Below are positions 29,976-36,186 of a DNA stretch of 36,186 nucleotides, piece by piece. A program made the position numbers and the translations under genes. The notes beneath the pieces were generated by a model, which was given only the letters and a program-made list of their open reading frames with translations, was not told where the DNA came from and ran no database searches. How positions within the stretch are numbered: position 1 is the stretch's first letter; the number at the start of each line of letters is the position of its first letter. Source of the stretch: an uncultured beta proteobacterium (GTDB taxonomy: Bacteria; Pseudomonadota; Gammaproteobacteria; Burkholderiales; Burkholderiaceae); NCBI GenBank assembly GCA_903875135.1, contig CAIQUZ010000012.1:1-36186 (forward strand), written 5' to 3'.

Positions 29976-31018
29976 TGAAAGTGATCAAAAGACTTTAAAT
30001 AATGTTGGGTAAGGTCTTCGGGTAATCGGTGGCGATCTTGATCCCATAGTTCAATGATTGGTGCGCTATCGGATGGTGCAACAATCTCACCAATACGTGT
30101 CAGCGATAGGTGTAAATGTTCTGCAAGAGTGTTAATGAGGGCTCTATTATTTTGTGGAGCTGTAAAACATAACTCATAGTCATCACCACCCCGCAGAGTG
30201 CAGAGTCGCCTCAGTTCCATCGATAGATTTTTAAGAAGGTCCGAGCAGGGTACCTCATCAGCCCATACCTTAGCGCCTACATGGGAAGCCTTAAGTAGAT
30301 GTTTTAGGTCCCCTAAAAGACCATCTGAAACATCAATAGCGGCATGAGCAAGACCACGTAGTCCGAGACCTAATTCAATACGAGGTGTGGGGGCATCCAT
30401 TCGAGAGCTTTTTTCTTGCCATGGGATATCCAATTGCCATTCGCCACAACGACAACCTAAAACCAGTCGAGCATCACCTACCTCACCAGACAACCAAATA
30501 TCATCACCTACTTGAGCGAGATGTCGGGATAGAGCTTGTTTTGGAAAGACATGCCCGAAAGCCGTTATAGAAATACACAGGGGACCCGCCGTGGTATCAC
30601 CACCTAATAATTGACAATGGTAATGATCTGCGATGGCATGTAGCCCATTTGAAAATTGCTCTAACCAAGTAGGGTTAATCTCCGGTAAAGAAATGCTTAA
30701 GTTATAGGCGACTGGTTTTGCTCCCATTGCGGCTAAGTCTGACAAATTAACTGCCAAACATTTATGACCTAGTAATGTTGGATTGGTACCTTTTAAAAAA
30801 TGACGACCTTCTATCAACATATCGCTAGTGATAGCAAACACTTCGCCTGTTGGTGGTGGGGATAATAAAGCGCAGTCATCTCCGATGCCCAAGATGACAT
30901 CTTGGGTATGTTTTGGAATTGACTTTAATTTGGACGGAGTAAACTGATGACGATAAAAGAAACGACGAATGACATCGAACTCACCCAACGAATCAGTTTC
31001 TTCAAAAGGCATGATCAT
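29972..31018 (-). CDS. thiL: Thiamine-monophosphate kinase
   Basis: Phosphorylates thiamine monophosphate to the active cofactor thiamine diphosphate. In the 348 residues, GEFDVIRRFF near the N terminus and GIGDDCALL (44-52) are typical, with GGDTTAGP and IDVSDGLLGDLKHLL matching the ATP- and metal-binding motifs of the PurM/ThiL fold; GDDYELCF near residue 280 is another hallmark. It is the first gene of the thiL-pgpA-pncC operon, divergent from maeB across 68 bp. No thiamine riboswitch is visible in that gap. Confidence 0.96.
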   Translation of the reverse strand: MIMPFEETDSLGEFDVIRRFFYRHQFTPSKLKSIPKHTQDVILGIGDDCALLSPPPTGEVFAITSDMLIEGRHFLKGTNPTLLGHKCLAVNLSDLAAMGAKPVAYNLSISLPEINPTWLEQFSNGLHAIADHYHCQLLGGDTTAGPLCISITAFGHVFPKQALSRHLAQVGDDIWLSGEVGDARLVLGCRCGEWQLDIPWQEKSSRMDAPTPRIELGLGLRGLAHAAIDVSDGLLGDLKHLLKASHVGAKVWADEVPCSDLLKNLSMELRRLCTLRGGDDYELCFTAPQNNRALINTLAEHLHLSLTRIGEIVAPSDSAPIIELWDQDRHRLPEDLTQHYLKSFDHFQ

Positions 31019-31027
31019 TTTTAGCAG

Positions 31028-31057
31028 TTGTCAAAATAAATAGCGTAAAGTTATTAA
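31028..31057 (+). promoter_or_regulatory. Candidate promoter of maeB
   Basis: TTGTCA (31028-31033, five of six to the -35 consensus) and TATTAA (31052-31057, four of six to the -10 consensus) are 18 bp apart, followed by the Shine-Dalgarno AGGA before ATG 31087. Confidence 0.4.
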
Positions 31058-31086
31058 ACAATCAGTTTACGTCTTACAGGAAAAAT

Positions 31087-33411
31087 ATGAGTAAAGAGAA
31101 TAGTAAAGCACAAAATGATCAGGCTGCCAACTTACGCCTAGCTGCACTTGAGTACCATCAGTTTCCAACACCCGGGAAAATATCCATAGCCCCCACCAAG
31201 CAGTTAACCAATCAGCGTGATTTAGCGCTTGCCTATACCCCAGGAGTCGCCTCTGCTTGTTTAGAAATTGTTGCTGACCCAGCTAATGCGTTTAAATATA
31301 CTGCTCGAGGCAACTTGGTGGGTGTGATTACCAATGGAACGGCAGTACTCGGGCTTGGAAATATTGGGCCTTTAGCCAGTAAACCGGTCATGGAAGGTAA
31401 AGCCGTATTATTTAAAAAGTTTGCTGGCATCGATGTTTTTGACATTGAACTTAATCAAAATGATCCTGATAAATTAGTTGAAGCGATCGCTGCTTTAGAG
31501 CCCACATTTGGGGGAATTAATTTAGAAGATATTAAAGCTCCGGATTGTTTTTACGTAGAGCGTAAATTACGTGAGCGCTTAAAGATTCCGGTCTTTCATG
31601 ATGATCAGCATGGTACTGCGATTGTCGTTGGTGCAGCGATTACTAACGGTCTCAAGATTGTGAATAAAAATATTCAAGATGTGAAGTTAGTCGCTTCTGG
31701 CGCAGGAGCTGCGGCTTTAGCTTGTCTGAAATTACTCGTTGATTTAGGGATGCGGGTTGAAAATATTTGGGTCACTGATTTAGCTGGAGTCGTTTATACA
31801 GGCCGCAAAGAATTGATGGATCTAGATAAAGATGTTTTTGCCAAAGATACAGATGCTCGCAAGTTAATTGATGTGATGGGAGATGCCGATATTCTATTAG
31901 GCTTATCGGCTGGTGGTGTTGTTAGTCAAGAGATGGTCAAAAAAATGGCACCTAACCCACTGGTATTTGTGTTGGCCAACCCAACGCCTGAAATTCACCC
32001 TGCAGAGGTAATGGAAGTTCGGCCTGATGCCATTATTGCAACAGGTAGAACGGATTACCCTAACCAAGTGAATAACGTTTTATGTTTTCCATTTGTGTTT
32101 AGAGGGGCACTGGATGTTGGAGCCACAACCATTACTCGGGAGATGGAAATTGCCGCTGTGAATGCCTTAGCTGAGCTTGCGCGTGCAGAGCAAAGTGACA
32201 TCGTTGCTTCAGCTTATGGCACGAGTAATTTATCGTTTGGGCCGGAGTATTTGATACCCAAACCTTTTGATCCAAGATTGATTTCGATTATTGCGCCGGC
32301 TGTGGCAAAGGCTGCGATGGATTCTGGGGTTGCGACACGACCCATTACTGACTTTTCAGCTTATCAAGATCAGCTTCAGCAATTTGTCTATCACTCTGGC
32401 ACCATCATGAAACCGCTTTTTTCTGCGGCGAAAAAGATACCGAATGAGCAAAAGCGGATTGTGTTTTCTGAAGGGGAAGACGAGCGAATTTTACGAGCAG
32501 TTCAAGTACTTGTGGATGAAGGTATCTTGATGCCTATTTTAATCGGACGCCCATCAGTCATTGAGCGTCGAATAGAAAGACTCGGATTACGTTTAGAAAG
32601 AAACGTAGATTACACCATTACTGATCCTGAAGATGATGACCGCTTTAATGATTATTGGGAAGCGTTTTATCAGTCAACAAAACGTAAGGGCGTGACTCAA
32701 CAATATGCCAAACTCGAAGTCAGAAGACGCACCACATTAATTGCCGCCTTAATGGTGAGTAAAAACCAGGCTGACGGAATGATTTGTGGCATTGTCGGTA
32801 ATTTTTCAGCTCATCTGCACTACATAGATACGGTGATTGGTCACGAGGAAGGTGCTAGCGTGTATGCTGCGATGAATGCTTTAGTGCTGCCAGATCGCCA
32901 ACTATTTTTGGTGGATACGCACATTAATTATGATCCAACGGCAGAAGAACTTGCAGAGATAACCATGCTTGCGGCCAAGGAGATGCGATCTTTCAACATC
33001 ACTCCGAAAGCGGCGTTACTTTCGCACTCCAATTTTGGTTCTTCCAATATGCCCTCGGCGAAAAAGATGAGAGATGTTTTAGCCATTTTGAGAGAGAAGT
33101 CACCGCAGCTCGAGGTCGATGGTGAAATGCATGGTGATAGTGCACTGAGTGATTCAATTCGAATGGGATTTATTAAAGACTCCACTTTGCGAAGTGAAGC
33201 TAATTTACTAGTCATGCCGAACTTAGACGCCGCAAATATTTCTTACAACTTGCTCAAACAATCTGCAGGTGGTGGTATAGCCATTGGTCCCATTTTGCTG
33301 GGGGCGTCTAAATCAGTACATATTTTGACGGCTTCAGCTACGGTGAGAAGAATTGTTAATTTAGCAACTTTAGCGGTCATGGGAGTGCAAACGCATCGGC
33401 CCAAGCAATAA
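31087..33411 (+). CDS. maeB: NADP-dependent malic enzyme, MaeB type with PTA-like domain
   Basis: Oxidative decarboxylation of malate to pyruvate, giving NADPH. The 774 residues comprise a malic-enzyme half (1-about 430) and a phosphotransacetylase-like half (about 440-774) that is regulatory in studied homologues. Visible: [10 protein letters not shown] at 46-55, [21 protein letters not shown] at 85-105, [11 protein letters not shown] at 142-152, FHDDQHGTA at 170-178. In the second half [11 protein letters not shown] and the [24 protein letters not shown] region are PTA-like. It is monocistronic; the next gene is convergent and lies 118 bp away. Confidence 0.96.
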   Translation: MSKENSKAQNDQAANLRLAALEYHQFPTPGKISIAPTKQLTNQRDLALAYTPGVASACLEIVADPANAFKYTARGNLVGVITNGTAVLGLGNIGPLASKPVMEGKAVLFKKFAGIDVFDIELNQNDPDKLVEAIAALEPTFGGINLEDIKAPDCFYVERKLRERLKIPVFHDDQHGTAIVVGAAITNGLKIVNKNIQDVKLVASGAGAAALACLKLLVDLGMRVENIWVTDLAGVVYTGRKELMDLDKDVFAKDTDARKLIDVMGDADILLGLSAGGVVSQEMVKKMAPNPLVFVLANPTPEIHPAEVMEVRPDAIIATGRTDYPNQVNNVLCFPFVFRGALDVGATTITREMEIAAVNALAELARAEQSDIVASAYGTSNLSFGPEYLIPKPFDPRLISIIAPAVAKAAMDSGVATRPITDFSAYQDQLQQFVYHSGTIMKPLFSAAKKIPNEQKRIVFSEGEDERILRAVQVLVDEGILMPILIGRPSVIERRIERLGLRLERNVDYTITDPEDDDRFNDYWEAFYQSTKRKGVTQQYAKLEVRRRTTLIAALMVSKNQADGMICGIVGNFSAHLHYIDTVIGHEEGASVYAAMNALVLPDRQLFLVDTHINYDPTAEELAEITMLAAKEMRSFNITPKAALLSHSNFGSSNMPSAKKMRDVLAILREKSPQLEVDGEMHGDSALSDSIRMGFIKDSTLRSEANLLVMPNLDAANISYNLLKQSAGGGIAIGPILLGASKSVHILTASATVRRIVNLATLAVMGVQTHRPKQ

Positions 33412-33529
33412 TTCATGCAATAACTGCGCCCAATCTGTAGCCGATTATGGTGCGGCAAGAACGAAGAAGAAAGGGTCAACCAAGCTTTGATCATCTTTTA
33501 ACCCGTATAAGCCAACAAATACACGCTCT

Positions 33530-34099
33530 TTAAATATCAAACAGATGGCCTTGTAGCTTTTTGATAAATAGCTCTTGCCCCTGATGAACTTGTTGAGACC
33601 ATTCTTGCCCTGAAGATTCATTGGCTTCATCGGAAATATATTTGTAAGAAACCCAGTCAATCTGATGCTCATGAGCTACTGAAGCTATTGCAAACAACTC
33701 CATATCCACAACATCGATATTATTTTGTAGTAACCAGTCATCCTGCTGTGTAACAAAGCTATCTCCTGTTCCGCAAACATGACCATCTGAGATCGATACT
33801 AATTGGTTGGGTTTATTTGAGAACGGAACTGTGCCTCTTGGCGCTAAAGGTTCAGCAATCATGTCTCGCTGAATCACGGATCTGATTTGGATGAGACCAG
33901 AGAGAGCCGGGTTAATTTTTCCAACAGTACCGAAGTTCATAATCAAGGATGGTTGGTATTGCATGATGGCCTTAAATGTCGCAATGGCGGCGTTCACTTT
34001 ACCGATTCCAGAATAGATGATGGGAATGTGCGAAGATATTAACTCTTGATCGAGCTCATCTTCTAACGCCACAATTAACACTAAAGAACTTTTCATCAT
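33530..34099 (-). CDS. 5'-Methylthioadenosine/S-adenosylhomocysteine nucleosidase-like
   Basis: Phosphorylase-fold nucleosidase expected to split MTA or SAH, releasing adenine. In the 189 residues, VALEDELD (E13 candidate acid), CGTGDSFV, VDMELFAIASV with the ribose-binding glutamate, and ISDEAN with the catalytic aspartate are all present. It is shorter than E. coli MtnN (232). The substrate is not certain. The start ATG (two tandem, 34099 and 34096) lies only two bases from the apt start on the other strand, with no Shine-Dalgarno visible, so its promoter must lie inside apt. Confidence 0.82.
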   Translation of the reverse strand: MMKSSLVLIVALEDELDQELISSHIPIIYSGIGKVNAAIATFKAIMQYQPSLIMNFGTVGKINPALSGLIQIRSVIQRDMIAEPLAPRGTVPFSNKPNQLVSISDGHVCGTGDSFVTQQDDWLLQNNIDVVDMELFAIASVAHEHQIDWVSYKYISDEANESSGQEWSQQVHQGQELFIKKLQGHLFDI

Positions 34100-34101
34100 T
34101 T

Positions 34102-34620
34102 ATGAATTTATTAGATTATTTACCTAGCGTACCTGATTTCCCAAAGCCTGGAATTCTGTTTAAGGATATTTCTCCTTTACTAGCAGACCAGAAAGCATTT
34201 TCATATGCCATTGATAAATTGTATGCGCTTAGTGATTTTTGCGAATTTGATTTCGTCTTAGGCATTGAGTCAAGAGGGTTTATCTTTGCGACCGCCCTTG
34301 CTCAGGTATCACAAAAAGGATTGGTGTTGGCGCGCAAGCCGAACAAGTTACCGAATCAAGTTTATTCAGAAAGTTATGGTTTGGAGTACGGCAGTGACAC
34401 CTTGGAGATTCAGCAAGCCATTTTGCCGAAAAACGCCAAAGTGTTGTTAATTGACGATGTCTTAGCCACTGGGGGGACCTTGATAGCTGGAGCCAATTTG
34501 GTGAAAAAAGCAGGGGCTCAGGTTGCTGGTACTTTAGTTTTGCTAGAAATCCTCGATTTAATGGGTAGTCAGAGGCTGGCCCAAGCCAATATTGATTCGA
34601 AGTCCTTGATTCAAATTTAG
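34102..34620 (+). CDS. apt: Adenine phosphoribosyltransferase
   Basis: Salvages adenine to AMP with PRPP. In the 172 residues the N terminus has the APRT hallmark VPDFPKPGILFKDISPLL at 10-27, GIESRGFIFA at 54-63, and the PRPP-binding motif VLLIDDVLATGGT at 114-126. The length is normal. No Shine-Dalgarno precedes ATG 34102, and the two bases before the opposing nucleosidase start leave no room for an intergenic promoter. It would use adenine produced by the neighbour. Confidence 0.96.
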   Translation: MNLLDYLPSVPDFPKPGILFKDISPLLADQKAFSYAIDKLYALSDFCEFDFVLGIESRGFIFATALAQVSQKGLVLARKPNKLPNQVYSESYGLEYGSDTLEIQQAILPKNAKVLLIDDVLATGGTLIAGANLVKKAGAQVAGTLVLLEILDLMGSQRLAQANIDSKSLIQI

Positions 34621-34660
34621 GGTTTTAGAAGATCAAAAGCATTGAATTCAAAAAACGCTT

Positions 34661-34690
34661 TTCATTATTGATCAGCTAATCAATAATGAA
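34661..34690. other. 12-bp perfect inverted repeat downstream of apt
   Basis: TTCATTATTGAT (34661-34672) and ATCAATAATGAA (34679-34690) are perfect reverse complements around the 6-nt loop CAGCTA. On the plus strand no T run follows; on the minus strand AAGCG and six Ts follow, so it might work as a leftward terminator. Other possibilities: an mRNA 3'-end stabiliser for apt, or a protein-binding site. Confidence 0.55.
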
Positions 34691-34830
34691 GTAAGTACAC
34701 ATTCACTAAGTGATTGAATTTAAAACATTCTTTATTTTTTGGTGTATAAGCGAGTTTTGACCCGTTAAGAAACATGAAATTTAAATTATTTATAAATCAA
34801 TGACTTATGGAAATATTTGTACAATACTAC

Positions 34831-34857
34831 TTGTCAAATTAATCAGAAAAGTGTAAT
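34831..34857 (+). promoter_or_regulatory. Weak candidate promoter of the barstar-family gene
   Basis: TTGTCA (34831-34836) and TGTAAT (34852-34857) each match consensus at five of six positions, but the spacer is 15 bp. Predicted start near 34863, giving an almost leaderless message for the ATG at 34869, or a 120-nt leader for ATG 34983. Confidence 0.3.
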
Positions 34858-34868
34858 CTTTACATACT

Positions 34869-35519
34869 ATGATTACGAACATTCCAGAAAACGCTTCAAT
34901 CGCAGGCTGGGAAGAAGATCAGATTGTTGATCACAGCCATGACTCAACCCCAAACCATTCCGGTCATTATGAAGGTATGAATATGCCAAGTTCTTCATCG
35001 TCTTCGTATTACAACTTATATCCATCAGGAAATTTTTTGCGCGACTTAAGTGCAATTCCTCCAAAAAAACCTGCACCATCTTGGAGAGCTGCGTTAGCTG
35101 TTCGTGATGGTGGTCCTGCTGCGATGTTGAGAAGTGTGAGGACGAATATTGTGCAGTCAATTCGTGCATTTCGCACTGAAGAACTCATGGAAGCGGCGAG
35201 TGAATTAGGTCAGCATTTCGTTTATGCGAATTCTGCGCAAGCTTACACAAAAAGTGAAGTCTTAGACTCTATTGCAAAAGCCTATCATTTTACAAAGCAG
35301 CAAGCTAAAAACTATGACCCGCTTTTAGATGCATTGACCACGTTAATTGATAAGTCTGGTCCACAACCTGGATTTGTCGTTGTCTTAGAAGGTTTACCAA
35401 GTACGCTGAAGTTTGATAAAGATGCACGTGAAACTTTACTCGACGTCTTTAGAGATGCTGTTGAGTATTGGGCAGAAAGACGCGTGCCTTATCGCGTTTT
35501 CTATTCATTCGCGAACTAA
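34869..35519 (+). CDS. Barstar-family protein
   Basis: Barstar is the intracellular inhibitor of the RNase barnase; this betaproteobacterial branch is usually found without a barnase beside it. In the longest form (216 residues) the N-terminal 60 are low-complexity (His/Ser-rich, with a run of six serines at 41-46), and the barstar-like domain spans about 95-215, including QSIRAFRTEEL, QHFVYANSAQAYTKSEVL, FVVVLEGLP and VFYSFAN. Start is uncertain: ATG 34869 has no Shine-Dalgarno, while in-frame ATG 34983 has GAAGG seven bases upstream and gives 178 residues. No RNase toxin is in the window. Its partner and role are unknown. Confidence 0.82.
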   Translation: MITNIPENASIAGWEEDQIVDHSHDSTPNHSGHYEGMNMPSSSSSSYYNLYPSGNFLRDLSAIPPKKPAPSWRAALAVRDGGPAAMLRSVRTNIVQSIRAFRTEELMEAASELGQHFVYANSAQAYTKSEVLDSIAKAYHFTKQQAKNYDPLLDALTTLIDKSGPQPGFVVVLEGLPSTLKFDKDARETLLDVFRDAVEYWAERRVPYRVFYSFAN

Positions 35520-35529
35520 TTAGTTTCTT

Positions 35530-36186
35530 TTAGAGTTGCCCCCAAAGGGCGTGTACGGCTGACATCGCAACGGTGCCAGCCGTTTCAGTTCTAAGGATCC
35601 GTTGACCGATTGTTGCACCAATAAAACCTTTATTAGCGATCAGAATATTTTCTTCAGGACTAAATCCACCTTCGGGTCCAATCATCAACATGAGTCCTTG
35701 GCCGGGAGCTCTTTTTAAAATACTAATGAGTTTTAAATCCGCAACCGGGGATAAGTATATTTTCAGCAAGTCATTTGAAAAACGATCCGATTGTGTCAAA
35801 AAACTTTTTAAAGTTTGTGATGCTTCGATGGTTGGAACTACGGAACGACCGCATTGTTCACAGCTAGAAATAATGATTTGTTCCCAGTGAGAAAGTTTTT
35901 TTTCCGCTTTTTTATCATCTAGGCGAACGATACTTCGATCCATTTGAAGGGGAATGATTTTTTTCACACCCAACTCAACGGATTTTTCGATAATCCAATC
36001 CATTTTTTCGTTGGCAGCAAGACCCTGAATAAGAACGAGATCATAAGGTGACTCACAGGAGATATCGTTACGAATATTCGACAGCGTTAGCAAGGTGTGG
36101 TTATCGGATGGCTCATGAATCATCTGTGCATCGGCAATCATGCCTTGACCATTAAATACCTGAAAAGATTGATCGGCTCGAATTCT
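35530..36186 (-). CDS. rsmE: 16S rRNA m3U1498 methyltransferase, 5' end cut by window edge
   Basis: SPOUT-fold methyltransferase acting on U1498 of 16S rRNA in the assembled 30S subunit. The frame is open across the ATG at 36141 to the window edge, and the residues before it (RIRADQSFQVFNGQG) look like the RsmE N-terminal PUA-like domain, so 36141 is internal and the real start lies outside. Of the 218 residues visible, KMDWIIEKSVELGVKKI, LMIGPEGGFSPEE and QRILRTETAG (SAM-binding knot) are diagnostic. About 20-30 N-terminal residues are missing. It converges on the barstar-family gene with an 11-bp gap. Confidence 0.95.
   Translation of the reverse strand, partial: RIRADQSFQVFNGQGMIADAQMIHEPSDNHTLLTLSNIRNDISCESPYDLVLIQGLAANEKMDWIIEKSVELGVKKIIPLQMDRSIVRLDDKKAEKKLSHWEQIIISSCEQCGRSVVPTIEASQTLKSFLTQSDRFSNDLLKIYLSPVADLKLISILKRAPGQGLMLMIGPEGGFSPEENILIANKGFIGATIGQRILRTETAGTVAMSAVHALWGQL

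Noticed and set aside
33445..33672. 75-codon minus-strand frame after maeB
   Set aside because: Most of it overlaps the nucleosidase gene in another frame, and the 118-bp gap shows no other coding signs.
36139..36141. ATG as start of rsmE
   Set aside because: The frame continues upstream to the window edge with RsmE-like sequence, so the start lies outside.

Overview
The window looks like a piece of a low-GC betaproteobacterial chromosome, most likely Burkholderiales and Polynucleobacter-like. This is inferred from the gene neighbourhoods (ispB / rplU-rpmA-obgE-proB / rppH-proS / ffh / nrdAB / prmA-accC-accB-aroQ / mpl-rnb-tonB-aroE), from an alanine-lysine histone-H1-like protein with the WPFPTG-type tail, and from CNP1, DUF3426, barstar and PP0621-type proteins that are usual in that order. 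The DNA is visibly AT-rich for the group. I see no phage, insertion sequence, CRISPR array, tRNA or rRNA. Almost every base belongs to a housekeeping gene.

Layout. 1-4.8 kb: partial ispB (-) faces away from rplU-rpmA, which has a consensus sigma-70 promoter and a strong terminator. Then come obgE and a short proB, followed by a CNP1-family secreted protein and rppH on the minus strand. 4.8-9.7 kb: proS, ffh (-), a CcsA/YpjD-like membrane protein and a single ORF joining a membrane-anchored PP0621-type zinc ribbon to AmpD amidase. 9.7-15.1 kb: a 398-bp control region with a candidate promoter and two candidate NrdR boxes, nrdA-nrdB and a terminator, then a repeat-rich histone-like gene with its own terminator. 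15.1-20.6 kb: a minus-strand run tlpA-like, aroQ, accB, accC, prmA, DUF3426, PfkB kinase. 20.6-25.8 kb: a tightly packed plus-strand run mpl, RNase II-family, TonB-family, aroE.

25.9-27.0 kb holds the one clearly accessory item, an Xre/RES toxin-antitoxin pair, followed by corA (-). 28-31 kb: pyrF (+) against a thiL-pgpA-pncC overlap operon (-). 31-36 kb: maeB (+), then an MTA/SAH-nucleosidase-like gene (-) and apt (+) whose start codons lie two bases apart, an orphan barstar-family gene (+), and 5'-truncated rsmE (-).

Working together: many genes serve translation and its quality control (L21, L27, ObgE, ProS, PrmA, RsmE, Ffh), dNTP supply (NrdAB), fatty-acid initiation (AccBC), the shikimate pathway (AroQ, AroE), and peptidoglycan recycling (AmpD and Mpl act on successive products of the same pathway). 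The nucleosidase/Apt pair would release and then salvage adenine. The points most worth a second look are the PP0621-AmpD fusion, the nrdA leader, the head-to-head nucleosidase/apt starts, the barstar with no visible barnase, and the PUA-less ProB. I did not find a convincing wholly new multi-gene system.
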